Below, one piece after another: positions 1 through 8,734 of a stretch of 64,000 bases of DNA. Position 1 is the first letter of the stretch. Every line of letters starts with the position of its first letter. Made by a program: the position numbers and the translations under genes. Source of the stretch: Actinomadura physcomitrii (GTDB lineage: Bacteria > Actinomycetota > Actinomycetes > Streptosporangiales > Streptosporangiaceae); contig NZ_WBMS02000014.1 of NCBI RefSeq assembly GCF_008923205.2, positions 124,001 through 188,000 of the forward strand. The letters run 5' to 3'. Below the pieces are notes generated by a model. That model was not told the origin of the DNA, ran no database searches, and saw only the letters and a list, made by a program, of their open reading frames with translations.

Positions 1-1
1 C

Positions 2-124
2 GTCGGGGAGCTGGACGCGGTCCCCGCCGACCTGCACGCGTCCGCGGACCACCGCGCGCACGTCGGCGCCGTCATCGTGGCGCGGGCATGGCGGCGCGCC
101 GCCGAGGAGGCGGCGAATGGCTGA
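2..124 (+). CDS. Molybdenum hydroxylase FAD-binding (medium) subunit, C-terminal end only
   Basis: Partial gene entering from the left edge; only the last 40 residues are visible. The tail contains DLHASADHRAHVGAVIVARA, which matches the conserved C-terminal helix of CoxM/CutM-type FAD subunits of the xanthine dehydrogenase / CO dehydrogenase family. It overlaps the start of the next gene, the 2Fe-2S subunit, by eight bases, as expected for translational coupling of subunits of one enzyme. The substrate cannot be judged from this fragment; the catalytic molybdopterin subunit lies outside the window. Confidence 0.75.
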   Translation, partial: VGELDAVPADLHASADHRAHVGAVIVARAWRRAAEEAANG

Positions 125-617
125 CGTCACCGTCCGGATGCGGGTCAACGGCGGGCCGCGGAGCGCGTCCGTCCCGCCCCGGCTCACCCTCGCCGACTTC
201 CTGCGCGAGCGGTGCGGGCTCACCGGCACCCACCTCGGCTGCGAGCACGGCGTGTGCGGGGCGTGCACGGTGCTGCTGGACGGGCAGGCCGTGCGGGCCT
301 GCCTCGTCCTCGCCGTGCAGGCCGACGGCGCCGAGATCACCACCGTGGAGGGGATCGCCTCGCCGGACGGCGAGCTCTCCCCGGTGCAGCGGGCGTTCCG
401 CGACCACCACGGGCTGCAGTGCGGGTTCTGCACGCCCGGGTTCGTCGTGTCCGTCACCGCGTTCCTGCGCGACAACCCCGGCCCCACCGACGAGCAGATC
501 CGCGACGGCCTGTCCGGCAACCTGTGCCGCTGCACCGGCTACCAGGGGATCCTCAAGGCCGTCCGCGCGGCGGCGGGCGCGCCCGGCGGCACCGCCGCAC
601 CGGAGGAGACCGGATGA
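117..617 (+). CDS. coxS: Molybdenum hydroxylase 2Fe-2S subunit (CoxS/CutS type)
   Basis: A 166-residue small subunit that carries electrons between the molybdopterin and FAD subunits of an aldehyde, CO or aromatic hydroxylase. The plant-ferredoxin cluster is bound by the CEHGVCGAC motif (Cys42, 47, 50) and Cys62. The second cluster is bound by CGFC (Cys102, 105) and CRC (Cys137, 139). Length and both motifs are standard. The ATG overlaps the upstream medium subunit by eight bases, and the stop overlaps the next gene by ATGA. Family assignment is firm; CO specificity is not implied, because these small subunits are shared by many hydroxylases. Confidence 0.93.
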   Translation: MADVTVRMRVNGGPRSASVPPRLTLADFLRERCGLTGTHLGCEHGVCGACTVLLDGQAVRACLVLAVQADGAEITTVEGIASPDGELSPVQRAFRDHHGLQCGFCTPGFVVSVTAFLRDNPGPTDEQIRDGLSGNLCRCTGYQGILKAVRAAAGAPGGTAAPEETG

Positions 618-1306
618 GACTCGAAAACGCCTTCACGATCCCCGTGCCTGCGGACGAGGCATGGCGCGTCCTGCTCGACATCGAGCGGATCGCCCCCTGC
701 GTCCCGGGCGCGGCGCTCACCTCCCGCGACGGCGACCGCTACCACGGGAAGGTCAAGGTCCGGCTCGGTCCGATCGGCCTCACCTACAGCGGGTCGGTCG
801 CGTTCGTGTCCCTCGACGAGGACGCCGGGGTCGCGGTGCTGGAGGCCGCCGGGCGCGAGACCCGCGGCGGCGGCACCGCCAAGGCCGTCGTCACCTGCCG
901 GCTCACCGGGCGCGGCGACGCCACCGACGTGCACGTGGAGACCGACCTCGCCATCACCGGCAAGCCCGCGCAGTTCGGCCGCGGCGCCCTCGCCGACGTG
1001 TCCGCCGCCCTCCTCGGCACGTTCGCCGCGAACCTCGCCGAGGAGATCGCGCCCGGCGGTGACGCGCCCCCGGTCCCGGACGCCTCCACCGGGACCGGGG
1101 ACGCGCCGCCCGCGTCCGCCGCCCCCGCGGAACCCGCGGCCCCCGAGGCACCCGCGGCCCCCGCCCGGCAGGCCGCGCCCGTGGACCTGCTCCGCACGGC
1201 CGGTCCGGGCGCGGTCCGCCTCGCCGCCGCCCCGGCCGCGGCCTCCCTCGCCCTGCTCGTGGTGCTCCTGGCCGTCCGCCGCCGGCGGCGGGCCGGGCGC
1301 CCGTAG
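614..1306 (+). CDS. coxG: CoxG-like SRPBCC protein with C-terminal membrane anchor
   Basis: A 230-residue protein. Residues 1-145 (MRLENAFTIPVPADEAWRVL onward) form a START/SRPBCC-type fold of the CoxG family. An Ala/Pro-rich linker follows at about 150-195, then a hydrophobic helix (about 205-222) and a basic tail. CoxG proteins anchor molybdenum hydroxylases to the membrane or help their maturation; here the helix and RRRRR tail fit that role. The start overlaps the 2Fe-2S subunit stop (ATGA), so it belongs to the same operon. The exact role is inferred from the family. Confidence 0.85.
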   Translation: MRLENAFTIPVPADEAWRVLLDIERIAPCVPGAALTSRDGDRYHGKVKVRLGPIGLTYSGSVAFVSLDEDAGVAVLEAAGRETRGGGTAKAVVTCRLTGRGDATDVHVETDLAITGKPAQFGRGALADVSAALLGTFAANLAEEIAPGGDAPPVPDASTGTGDAPPASAAPAEPAAPEAPAAPARQAAPVDLLRTAGPGAVRLAAAPAAASLALLVVLLAVRRRRRAGRP

Positions 1307-1337
1307 CCCATCCCCCCACCGAAGAGAAGAGGAAGCG

Positions 1338-2174
1338 ATGCCCGGACGAGTCGAAGGCAAGGTCGCGTTCATCACCGGAGCCGCCCGCGGCCAGGGACGC
1401 GCCCACGCCGTGCGCCTCGCGCAGGAAGGCGCGGACATCATCGCGGTCGACATCTGCAAGCAGCTCGACACCGTGCCGATCCCCATGTCCACCCCCGGGG
1501 ACCTCGACGAGACCGTGGCGCAGGTGAAGGCCACCGGCCGCCGCATCGTCGCCGCCCAGGCCGACGTCCGCGACTACGACGCGCTGAAGGCCGTCGTCGA
1601 CGACGGCGTCACCCAGCTCGGCCGGCTGGACATCGTCATCGCCAACGCCGGGCTCGCCGCCGACGGCGCCCCCATCCAGGACCTCGACGAGAAGCTGTGG
1701 GCCGACTCGATCGGCGTCAACCTGACCGGCGTCTTCCACACCGGCAAGGCCGCCATCCCGCACCTCATCGCCGGAGGGCGCGGCGGGTCCATCGTGCTGA
1801 CCAGCTCCGTCGGCGGCCTCAAGGCGCACCCGAACATCGCCAACTACGTCGCCGGCAAGCACGGCGTCGTCGGGCTCATGCGGTCGATGGCCGTGGAGCT
1901 CGCGCAGCACAACATCCGCGTCAACTCCGTCCACCCGACGCAGGTGGGCACGCCGATGCTGCTGAACGACCTGACCTACCGGATGTTCCGTCCCGACCTG
2001 GAGAACCCGACCCAGGAGGACATGGCGCCGATCTCGCAGATGATGAACGCGCTCCCGGTGCCCTGGGTCGAGGCCGAGGACATCGCCAACGCCGTCCTGT
2101 TCCTCGTCTCCGACGAGGCCCGCTACATCACCGGAGTCCCGCTCCCCATCGACGCGGGCTCGATGCTCAAGTGA
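1338..2174 (+). CDS. Mycofactocin-coupled short-chain dehydrogenase
   Basis: A 278-residue NAD(P)-fold oxidoreductase. The glycine motif TGAARGQG (13-20) followed by RAHAVRLAQEGADIIAVDIC is the signature of the mycofactocin-coupled SDR subfamily, whose nicotinamide stays bound and is re-oxidised by the peptide-derived redox cofactor mycofactocin. The NAG motif is at 103-105 and the catalytic triad Ser157, Tyr170, Lys174 is present. The start has AAGAGGAAG upstream. It sits 31 bases after coxG and is followed by a P450, which suggests joint oxidation of an alcohol or steroid-like substrate. Mycofactocin biosynthesis genes are not in the window. Confidence 0.87.
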   Translation: MPGRVEGKVAFITGAARGQGRAHAVRLAQEGADIIAVDICKQLDTVPIPMSTPGDLDETVAQVKATGRRIVAAQADVRDYDALKAVVDDGVTQLGRLDIVIANAGLAADGAPIQDLDEKLWADSIGVNLTGVFHTGKAAIPHLIAGGRGGSIVLTSSVGGLKAHPNIANYVAGKHGVVGLMRSMAVELAQHNIRVNSVHPTQVGTPMLLNDLTYRMFRPDLENPTQEDMAPISQMMNALPVPWVEAEDIANAVLFLVSDEARYITGVPLPIDAGSMLK

Positions 2175-2188
2175 CCCGGAGGGACCAG

Positions 2189-3412
2189 ATGGGCACCGAA
2201 GACACGAGCACCCGCGAGGCGGACACCGGCGAGGCCTTCTCCTGGGACCCCTACGACCCGCGGCTCACCCCCGACCCCTACCCGACGTACCGGCGGCTCC
2301 GCGACGAGTTGCCGCTGTACTACAACGAGAAGCACGACTTCTATACCCTCAGCCGGTTCGAGGACGTGGACCGGTGCCTGCCGGACTGGCAGACGTTCTC
2401 CTCGGCGCGCGGCAACATCCTGGAGTTCGTCAAGTCGGGCATCGTGATGCCGCCCGGCACCGTCATCTTCGAGGACCCGGAGATCCACGACATCCACCGC
2501 CGGCTGCTGGTGCGCGTGTTCACCCCGCGCCGCATCGCCGAGCTGGAGCCGCGGGTGCGCGAGTTCTGCGTGCGCACCCTCGATCCGCTGGTGGGGCGGG
2601 ACCGGTTCGACCTGATCGAGGCCGTCGCCACCGAGATGCCCATGCGGGTCATCGGCATGCTGTTCGGGATCCCGGACTCCGACCTGGCGGCGCTGCGCGA
2701 GTCCGCGGACGAGAGCCTGCGGACCGAGGCCGGCGGGCAGATGGATCTGAAGGGCGGCGCCGGGCTCAGCAACGAGATGTTCGGCGACTACATCGACTGG
2801 CGGCGCGAGCACCCGTCCGACGACCTCATGACGATGCTGATGAACGCCGAGTTCGAGGACGAGAACGGCGAGCGGCGCACGCTCACCCGCGACGAGGTGC
2901 TCGTCTACTGCACGGTCGTCGCGGGCGCGGGCAACGAGACCACGGGCCGGCTCATCGGGTGGATGGCGTCGGTCCTCGCCCAGCACCCCGACCAGCGCCG
3001 CGAGCTCGTCGAGGACCCGTCGCTGATCCCCAACGCGGTGGAGGAGGTGCTGCGCTACGAGTCGCCCGGCCCCTACATGGCGCGGTACGTGACGCGGGAC
3101 GTGGAGTTCTACGGGCGGACGGTGCCGGAGGGCGGCACGCTGATGCTCGTCCTCGCCGCCGCCAACCGCGACGAGCGGCGCTTTCCCGACCCGGACCGCT
3201 TCGACATCCACCGCAAGATCGGCCAGCACCTGGCGTTCGGCGTCGGCGCGCACTACTGCCTCGGCGCCGCGCTCGCCCGGCTGGAGGGCCGGATCGCGCT
3301 GGAGGAGATCCTGCGGCGCTTCCCCACCTGGGAGGTCGACTGGGACGGCGCCAAGCTGGCGCAGACCTCGACCGTCCGGGGATGGGAGAGGCTGCCGCTC
3401 GTCCTGCGCTGA
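2189..3412 (+). CDS. Cytochrome P450
   Basis: A 407-residue soluble bacterial P450 (haem monooxygenase). Visible motifs are the I-helix AGAGNETT, the K-helix ExxR in EEVLRYESP, and the haem loop FGVGAHYCLG with the thiolate Cys near residue 357. ATG 2189 is chosen because GGAGGG lies six bases upstream; an in-frame GTG at 2171 overlaps the SDR stop but has no ribosome site. It is probably co-transcribed with the SDR, so a hydroxylation followed by alcohol oxidation is plausible. The substrate is unknown. A ferredoxin partner is not adjacent. Confidence 0.93.
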   Translation: MGTEDTSTREADTGEAFSWDPYDPRLTPDPYPTYRRLRDELPLYYNEKHDFYTLSRFEDVDRCLPDWQTFSSARGNILEFVKSGIVMPPGTVIFEDPEIHDIHRRLLVRVFTPRRIAELEPRVREFCVRTLDPLVGRDRFDLIEAVATEMPMRVIGMLFGIPDSDLAALRESADESLRTEAGGQMDLKGGAGLSNEMFGDYIDWRREHPSDDLMTMLMNAEFEDENGERRTLTRDEVLVYCTVVAGAGNETTGRLIGWMASVLAQHPDQRRELVEDPSLIPNAVEEVLRYESPGPYMARYVTRDVEFYGRTVPEGGTLMLVLAAANRDERRFPDPDRFDIHRKIGQHLAFGVGAHYCLGAALARLEGRIALEEILRRFPTWEVDWDGAKLAQTSTVRGWERLPLVLR

Positions 3413-3555
3413 CGCCTCGCTCTGAGGGGAGCGGGAGACCAGGCCGGAGCCGGCCCGCGGTGGCGCACGCGGGCCGGCGCTCGGAGGCTTTCGCGTGCGG
3501 CGGGCAAGTGCCCGTTGTGATAACGCACAGTCCGCGTCTTGTGCTGTACAGCCAC

Positions 3556-3584
3556 TTGACACTTCTTGAGGCCGAGGATGTACT
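3556..3584 (+). promoter_or_regulatory. Putative sigma-70-type promoter of the mce operon
   Basis: TTGACA (3556-3561), a 17-base spacer and TGTACT (3579-3584) match the housekeeping consensus well, with a perfect -35. It lies about 140 bases before the first yrbE gene and is the best promoter-like sequence in the gap. Assigned from sequence only. Confidence 0.55.
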
Positions 3585-3598
3585 GTCTCTCGCCTGAT

Positions 3599-3657
3599 GA
3601 GAGTCAGAGACTCCGAAAATGCATACTCGGATTCTCAAATTGAAGAACTTGACTCTC
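3599..3657. repeat. Inverted repeat GAGAGTCA ... TGACTCTC in the mce leader
   Basis: GAGAGTCA (3599-3606) is perfectly mirrored by TGACTCTC (3650-3657). A shorter palindrome, GAGTC-AGA-GACTC, occupies 3601-3613. The elements lie just downstream of the predicted promoter, where a repressor would block transcription. TetR proteins often regulate mce operons (Mce3R in mycobacteria), so a TetR operator is plausible, but which regulator binds is unknown. Confidence 0.4.
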
Positions 3658-3721
3658 GCAGCTAATTCCGAAGATTCTCGAAGCGGTTCGGGCCGCCGTC
3701 CGGCGAGGGGGAGCAGCCGAT

Positions 3722-4573
3722 GTGCGAACGGCAGGGAACGCGTCCATGAGCGCGGCCGCGGGACACCGCCTGCGCGCGCCCCGGCTCACCTGGGCCGGGG
3801 CGCCGCGACGGCTGCTGCTCGGGTGGCTGGAGCAGGCCGGCCTGCTGTTCGCGATCACGCTCGAGGGCTTCCGCAAGACCTGGGACGTGCGCCGATGGTG
3901 GGTCGAGTGGGTCGAGCAGTGCTGGTTCATCGCGCGGGTCACGACGCTGCCGGTGATGCTGATCGCGCTGCCGCTCGGCGGCACCATCGCGCTGCAGGTC
4001 GGCCAGATCGTCCGGCAGATCGGCGCCGAGTCCGGCACCGGCGCCACCGTCGTGCAGGCCCTGGTCACCCAGGTGGCGCCGATGGCGGCGGCCCTGCTGA
4101 TCTCCGGGGCCGGCGGCTCGGCCATCACCTCCGACATCGGCTCGCGGCGGATCCGCGACGAGCTGGACGCGATGGAGGTCATGGGCATCAACCCGGTGCA
4201 CCGGCTCGTCACGCCCCGGCTCTGGGCGGCCAGCACGGTCGGCGTGATGCTCTGCTCGCTGATCATCCTGGCGGGCATCGCCGGCGGCTTCTTCTTCAAC
4301 GTCGTCCGGGAGGGCGTGACGCCCGGCTCCTACTTCGACGGGGCCACGTCGCTCCTGCAGCTGTCGGACCTGCTGATCACCCTGTTCAAGGCGTGGGTGT
4401 TCGGCTTCATCGCCGCCGCGGTGGCCTGCTGGAAGGGCATGACCTGCCGGTACGGCGCGAGCGGTGTCGGACGGGCGGTCAACCAGTCGGCCGTCGTCGC
4501 GGCGATGCTGGTGTTCGCGGCGAACTACGTGCTGTCCACGCTGGCCTACAGCCTCTTCCCACCCCGGATCTGA
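3722..4573 (+). CDS. yrbEA: YrbE-family ABC permease of the Mce system, first subunit
   Basis: A 283-residue integral membrane protein of the MlaE/YrbE permease family, the membrane half of Mce lipid importers. It has about five to six hydrophobic helices and the conserved EAA-like segment RRIRDELDAMEVMGINPVHR, which contacts the ATPase. GTG 3722 is chosen for the GAGGGGGAG ribosome site 8-10 bases upstream; an in-frame ATG at 3746 (MSAAAGHRL) is the alternative. It heads a nine-gene operon with its paralogue next. The partner ATPase (MceG/Mkl type) is not encoded in the window. Confidence 0.93.
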   Translation: MRTAGNASMSAAAGHRLRAPRLTWAGAPRRLLLGWLEQAGLLFAITLEGFRKTWDVRRWWVEWVEQCWFIARVTTLPVMLIALPLGGTIALQVGQIVRQIGAESGTGATVVQALVTQVAPMAAALLISGAGGSAITSDIGSRRIRDELDAMEVMGINPVHRLVTPRLWAASTVGVMLCSLIILAGIAGGFFFNVVREGVTPGSYFDGATSLLQLSDLLITLFKAWVFGFIAAAVACWKGMTCRYGASGVGRAVNQSAVVAAMLVFAANYVLSTLAYSLFPPRI

Positions 4574-4583
4574 CGGAGCGCCG

Positions 4584-5435
4584 ATGAACTCGATCGTCCC
4601 GTACCGCGCGGCCGTCGTGCTGCGCCGCCGATGGCGCCCGCGCGCCCCCGAGTTCACCGAGTTCCTGGTCTTCTCGGGCATGGTCCTGCACCACATGGTC
4701 GTGGACATCGCGCGCGGGAAGCACCTGAAGGCCGTCGTCCGCCAGGTCAGCGACATCAGCGCCGGCGTCGGCGCGGTCGTGATGGGCCTCGGCATGGTCG
4801 TCGTGATCTTCTTCATGTCGTTCTTCACCGGCACCACCGTCGGCCTGCAGGCCATCCCCGGGCTGCAGCGGGTCGGCGTGCAGTCGCTCGCCGGGATCAT
4901 CGCCAGCTACGCCAACGTGCGCGAGGTGACCCCGATCATCGCCGGCGTCGCGATGGTGTTCCAGCTCGGCGGCCAGTTCACCGCCGAGCTCGGCGCGATG
5001 CGCATCTCCGAGGAGATCGACGCCCTGGAGGTGATGGGCATCAACTCCCTCGCCTACCTGGTGTGCACCCGGCTGGCCGCCGCGCTGATCACGCTCGTCC
5101 CGCTCTACCTGCTGGCGCTGTTCGCCAGCTTCTTCGCCACCCGGATCATCTCCATCGACTTCTTCGGCATCTCGCCCGGGATCTACGACTACTACTTCCA
5201 CCTCTACCTGCCGCCGATAGACGTGTTCTACAGCGTCCTGAAGGTCGTCATCTTCACGGTGATCATCGTGCTCGTCCACTGCTACCGCGGCTACAACGCC
5301 ACCGGCGGGCCGGTCGGGGTGGGGCTCGCGACCGGGCAGGCCATCCGGGAGTCCATGGTCACGATCGTCATGGTCAACCTGCTGCTGTCCTACATCTTCT
5401 GGGGCAACGGCGGAACAGTGAGCCTGACCGGATGA
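4584..5435 (+). CDS. yrbEB: YrbE-family ABC permease of the Mce system, second subunit
   Basis: A 283-residue paralogue of the preceding gene with five to six membrane helices and the same ATPase-contact motif, RISEEIDALEVMGINSLAYL. The two YrbE proteins are expected to form a heterodimeric channel for substrate delivered by the Mce hexamer. It begins ten bases after the first subunit's stop, and its own stop overlaps the mceA start as ATGA, so stoichiometric translation is likely. Confidence 0.93.
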   Translation: MNSIVPYRAAVVLRRRWRPRAPEFTEFLVFSGMVLHHMVVDIARGKHLKAVVRQVSDISAGVGAVVMGLGMVVVIFFMSFFTGTTVGLQAIPGLQRVGVQSLAGIIASYANVREVTPIIAGVAMVFQLGGQFTAELGAMRISEEIDALEVMGINSLAYLVCTRLAAALITLVPLYLLALFASFFATRIISIDFFGISPGIYDYYFHLYLPPIDVFYSVLKVVIFTVIIVLVHCYRGYNATGGPVGVGLATGQAIRESMVTIVMVNLLLSYIFWGNGGTVSLTG

Positions 5436-6496
5436 GGACCGTCGATCTCACACCGCGCAGCCGCCGCCGGTTCGGCGCGATCGGCGCGGCCCTCGTCGCC
5501 GGCGCCGCGCTGGCGTCCTACCTGGCCGCGCGCGACACCCACCCAGGATCGACCTACCTGACGGCGACGTTCGGCCGGGCCGGCGAAGGGCTGGACGACC
5601 GCTCCGACGTCAAGATCCGCGGCGTCAAGGTCGGCCAGGTCGCCTCGGTGCGCCTCACCCCGCAGGGGAAGGCGCTGGTGCGGATCCGCCTGGACCACGG
5701 CGTCCACGCGCCCACCACATCCGAGGCCGCGATCTCGCCGCTGTCGGCGTTCGGGCCGAAGTTCGTCGACCTGCGGCCCGGCCAGGGCGAGGGCAGGGGA
5801 CCGTACCTGCACGACGGCGGCACCATCGCCAAGACCAGCGACCCGCAGGACCTCAACGACATCGCGGCGCCGACCGTCGACCTCCTCGACGCGCTCGGCC
5901 CGAACGACATCGCCACCATCATGCGGTCGCTCGGCACCGGCCTGGACGGCCGCGGGGCCGAGCTCGCGGGGCTGGTCGACGACTCCTCGAAGCTGCTCGG
6001 CACGACCGCGCGCCGCAGCGGCGACCTCGGCTCCATCATCGGCAACGGCGGCGCGCTCGCCGGCACCGCCGCCCGGCACGCGGACGAGATCGGCAAGATC
6101 ACCGACGATCTGAGCCTCGTCGCGCCGACCCTCACCAAGGACCCCGGCCAGTTCGACGAGCTGCTCGGCGGGCTGGACGAGTCGTCCCGCACCCTCACTC
6201 AGATCCTCGCCGCGAACCCGAAGGCGCCGGGCCGCGTCCTCGACGCGTTCACCCCGGCCGCCGGCGTCCTCTACAAGTACCGCGACTACTTCCCCGACCT
6301 CATCAGCAGCAGCGGGCTGATCCTGACGCAGCTCGCCGGCATCGCCAACATCCCCGGGCCGCACGGCACGCTGCTGTCGCGGGTCACCATCCACATCAAT
6401 CCGAGCAACGCCCTGTGCGAGTCGCTGCCCGGCATCTGCGGGCCGATCGAGCCGGCGGTCCCGAACAAGCCGAACCCGCCGAAGGGGGGTAACTGA
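5432..6496 (+). CDS. mceA: MCE-family substrate-binding protein, position A
   Basis: A 354-residue protein with one N-terminal membrane helix (about 12-30). The MlaD/MCE domain begins with YLTATFGRAGEGLDDRSDVKIRGVKVGQV (about 41-120) and is followed by long helical segments predicted to build the needle or tunnel of the Mce complex. A C-terminal CESLPGICG pair of cysteines could form a disulfide outside the cell. ATG overlaps the yrbEB stop. Mce proteins bind and pass hydrophobic substrates such as sterols, fatty acids or phospholipids; the substrate here is unknown. Confidence 0.92.
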   Translation: MRTVDLTPRSRRRFGAIGAALVAGAALASYLAARDTHPGSTYLTATFGRAGEGLDDRSDVKIRGVKVGQVASVRLTPQGKALVRIRLDHGVHAPTTSEAAISPLSAFGPKFVDLRPGQGEGRGPYLHDGGTIAKTSDPQDLNDIAAPTVDLLDALGPNDIATIMRSLGTGLDGRGAELAGLVDDSSKLLGTTARRSGDLGSIIGNGGALAGTAARHADEIGKITDDLSLVAPTLTKDPGQFDELLGGLDESSRTLTQILAANPKAPGRVLDAFTPAAGVLYKYRDYFPDLISSSGLILTQLAGIANIPGPHGTLLSRVTIHINPSNALCESLPGICGPIEPAVPNKPNPPKGGN

Positions 6497-7656
6497 TGGC
6501 CCCCGCACGCCGCCTGCGGCTGCGCAGGCAGGGACTGGACATGCGGTCGGCCCGCAAGTTCATCGTGTTCGGCATCGCCACCACCGTGCTGACCGTGTAC
6601 ATGGCGTTCCGGATCGTCGGCACGGACCTCGGCGCCGGCCTGCACCTGCGCGCGACGTTCGACGACGTCAGCGGGCTGCGCAGCGGCGATGTGGTGAAGG
6701 TGGCCGGCACCCCGGTCGGACGGGTCACCTCGGTGAAGGTCGTGGACGGCCGCGCCGTCGTCGGGATGAAGATCGAGGACTCGCTGCGCATCCCGGCCGA
6801 CTCCTCGGCGGTCATCCGCTGGAAGGACCTCATCGGCAAGCGCGAGATCTACCTGGAGACCGGGTCCAGCGGCACCATGCTGAAGGACGGCCAGCGGATC
6901 ACCCGGACCAGGTCGGCGGCCGACCTCGGCTCGCTCATCAACAACCTCGGCCCGCTGGTCGGCGGCCTCGACCCGAACGAGATCAACAAGGTCCTGGAGT
7001 CGTTCGCCACCGCGCTCGACGGCAACCAGGACAGGATCGACCAGATGTCGACGAACCTGGCGGCGCTGCTGCAGACGCTGAGCGCCCGCAGCGGCACCGT
7101 CCGCCAGATGATCGGGAACTACAAGACGGTCACCGACGCGCTGGCCGCCCGCGACCGGCAGATCACCGAGACCATCGGCAACCTGACCGACCTGACCCGG
7201 GCGTTCGCGCAGGACCGCGCCGCGATCGGCACCGCGAGCACCCGGCTCGGCGACCTGTCGACCAACCTCGACAAGGTCCTCGGCGGCTCCGCGCCGCAGC
7301 TCGGCCGGCTGGTCAGCGGCACCAACGACCTGATGGAGGTCGCGCACCGCAGGATCCGCGACCTCGACAAGATGATCAAAAGCCTGCCCTCGGCGCTGCA
7401 GGCGCTGCTGACCCTCATGGACGGCGGCAAGTTCCTGCGCGGCAACGCCCTGTGCATGAACGTCGTCTACAGCGACACCTGCCCGTTCCCCGAGAACCTG
7501 CCGCCCCCGCCCGCGGTCCCCTCGGGCGCCGGATCCGGCACCGGAGGCGGAGCCGCGGTGAGCCCGAAGGACGCGCGGCTGACCCCGGCCCAGCAGCAGG
7601 TCTTCCAGGCGATGGTCAAGATGGCGTTCCTCGGCGGCCAGAACGGGGGGCAGTGA
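6496..7656 (+). CDS. mceB: MCE-family protein, position B
   Basis: A 386-residue Mce protein. Its N-terminal helix is around 20-40 (FIVFGIATTVLTVYMAF), and the MCE domain contains FDDVSGLRSGDVVKVAGTPVGRV. Extended amphipathic helices follow, then CMNVVYSDTCPF, where two cysteines are spaced as in other Mce proteins. It shares one base with the mceA stop (TGATG) and has AAGGGGGG upstream. A second in-frame ATG at 6541 (MRSARKF) would remove a 15-residue basic leader and is a possible true start. Confidence 0.92.
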   Translation: MAPARRLRLRRQGLDMRSARKFIVFGIATTVLTVYMAFRIVGTDLGAGLHLRATFDDVSGLRSGDVVKVAGTPVGRVTSVKVVDGRAVVGMKIEDSLRIPADSSAVIRWKDLIGKREIYLETGSSGTMLKDGQRITRTRSAADLGSLINNLGPLVGGLDPNEINKVLESFATALDGNQDRIDQMSTNLAALLQTLSARSGTVRQMIGNYKTVTDALAARDRQITETIGNLTDLTRAFAQDRAAIGTASTRLGDLSTNLDKVLGGSAPQLGRLVSGTNDLMEVAHRRIRDLDKMIKSLPSALQALLTLMDGGKFLRGNALCMNVVYSDTCPFPENLPPPPAVPSGAGSGTGGGAAVSPKDARLTPAQQQVFQAMVKMAFLGGQNGGQ

Positions 7657-7657
7657 G

Positions 7658-8734
7658 ATGGGCCGGACCAGGGACGCGTTCGCGCGGTCGTTCCGGGACC
7701 GCAATCCCGTGGCCATAGCGGCGGTGACGATCCCGGCGCTGGCCGCGCTGGTGCTGGCCGCCTACGCCTACGGATCGCTCGGCCTCTTCAAGGGCGGCTA
7801 CACCGTCAGCGGCGTCTTCGCCGGGACCAGCGGCCTGCAGAAGGGCGCCGAGGTGCAGCTCGCCGGGGTCGACGTCGGCAAGGTCACCAAGATCGAGCCG
7901 GACTTCCGCAACGGCCACGTCGTCATTACCTGGAAGGTCGACTCCGGGATCAGGCTGGGGCCGCGGATGCACGCCGACATCCGGCTGTCGAACCTGCTCG
8001 GCGGCCAGTACGTCCGGCTGTCCGGGCCGGTGGCGAAGCCCTACCTGAGGTCGCTGTCGGAAGGCCGGCGCCGCATCCCGCTGGAGCGCACGAGCATCCC
8101 GTACACGCTGAGCAACACGCTCGGCTCCGCGTCGACGATCGCCGGCAAGCTGGACGCCCAGTCGATCGACCGGCTGCTGAACGAGGCCGCCAAGGTGAAG
8201 CTGCCGTCCCAGCAGGAGACCGCGAAGATGCTCGCCGACCTGCGCAAGGTCAGCGCCGCGCTGAACGACTCCTTCCCGCAGGTCGCCGCCATCATCGCCA
8301 ACAGCGGCAAGCTCAGCGGCGCCCTGGCCGCCAAGGACCGGGAGCTCACCCAGCTGCTCGACTACGGCGACGATCTGCTGAAGGAACTGGCGGGGCGGCG
8401 GGACGACCTCGCCGCCGCGCTCGGCAGCGGCAGCCGTGTCGTCCAGACCCTGGACGACACGCTCGCCAAGCACCAGAAAGAGCTGAACACGGTGCTCAAC
8501 GACTTCCACCTCGCCGCGAACACGCTGGCGGGCGACAACCTGCCGTCGATGAACGTCGCGCTCGCCTGGTTCGGTCCCGCGTTCTACGGGCTCGGCACCG
8601 CCGGCAGCCGCGACGGCCGGTGGATGGAGGGCGGGTTCGTCGGATTCGGCCCGGTGCAGCCCGGCGTGGTCGGGCCGCAGCCGAACTTCAACCCGCCGAA
8701 CTACCCGCTCGTCCCGACGGGAGCCCTCGGATGA
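7658..8734 (+). CDS. mceC: MCE-family protein, position C
   Basis: A 358-residue Mce protein. It has a single hydrophobic helix near residues 20-38, then the MCE domain (YTVSGVFAGTSGLQKGAEVQLAGVDVGKV), and helical repeats rich in Leu, Ala and Asp to about 300. The C-terminal tail is rich in Gly, Pro and Asn and probably disordered or extracytoplasmic. It starts two bases after the mceB stop and overlaps mceD by ATGA, which places it firmly inside the operon. Confidence 0.92.
   Translation: MGRTRDAFARSFRDRNPVAIAAVTIPALAALVLAAYAYGSLGLFKGGYTVSGVFAGTSGLQKGAEVQLAGVDVGKVTKIEPDFRNGHVVITWKVDSGIRLGPRMHADIRLSNLLGGQYVRLSGPVAKPYLRSLSEGRRRIPLERTSIPYTLSNTLGSASTIAGKLDAQSIDRLLNEAAKVKLPSQQETAKMLADLRKVSAALNDSFPQVAAIIANSGKLSGALAAKDRELTQLLDYGDDLLKELAGRRDDLAAALGSGSRVVQTLDDTLAKHQKELNTVLNDFHLAANTLAGDNLPSMNVALAWFGPAFYGLGTAGSRDGRWMEGGFVGFGPVQPGVVGPQPNFNPPNYPLVPTGALG

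Larger units (their letters stand above)
3413..3721. other. Intergenic region upstream of the mce operon
   Basis: A 309-base non-coding stretch, clearly more AT-rich than its surroundings from about 3540 to 3680. It holds the putative promoter at 3556-3584 and several copies of a GAGTC/GACTC element, including an inverted pair at 3599-3606 and 3650-3657. I see no open reading frame with credible coding character. Confidence 0.6.

Noticed and set aside
117..1306. Naming the first genes a carbon monoxide dehydrogenase
   Set aside because: The catalytic large subunit with its diagnostic active-site loop lies outside the window; small and CoxG-like subunits are shared by many hydroxylases.
6286..7716. 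Long open frames on the minus strand across the mce genes and similar ones elsewhere
   Set aside because: They are rich in Arg, Gly and Ala with no motifs, typical of antisense frames in GC-rich codon-biased genes.
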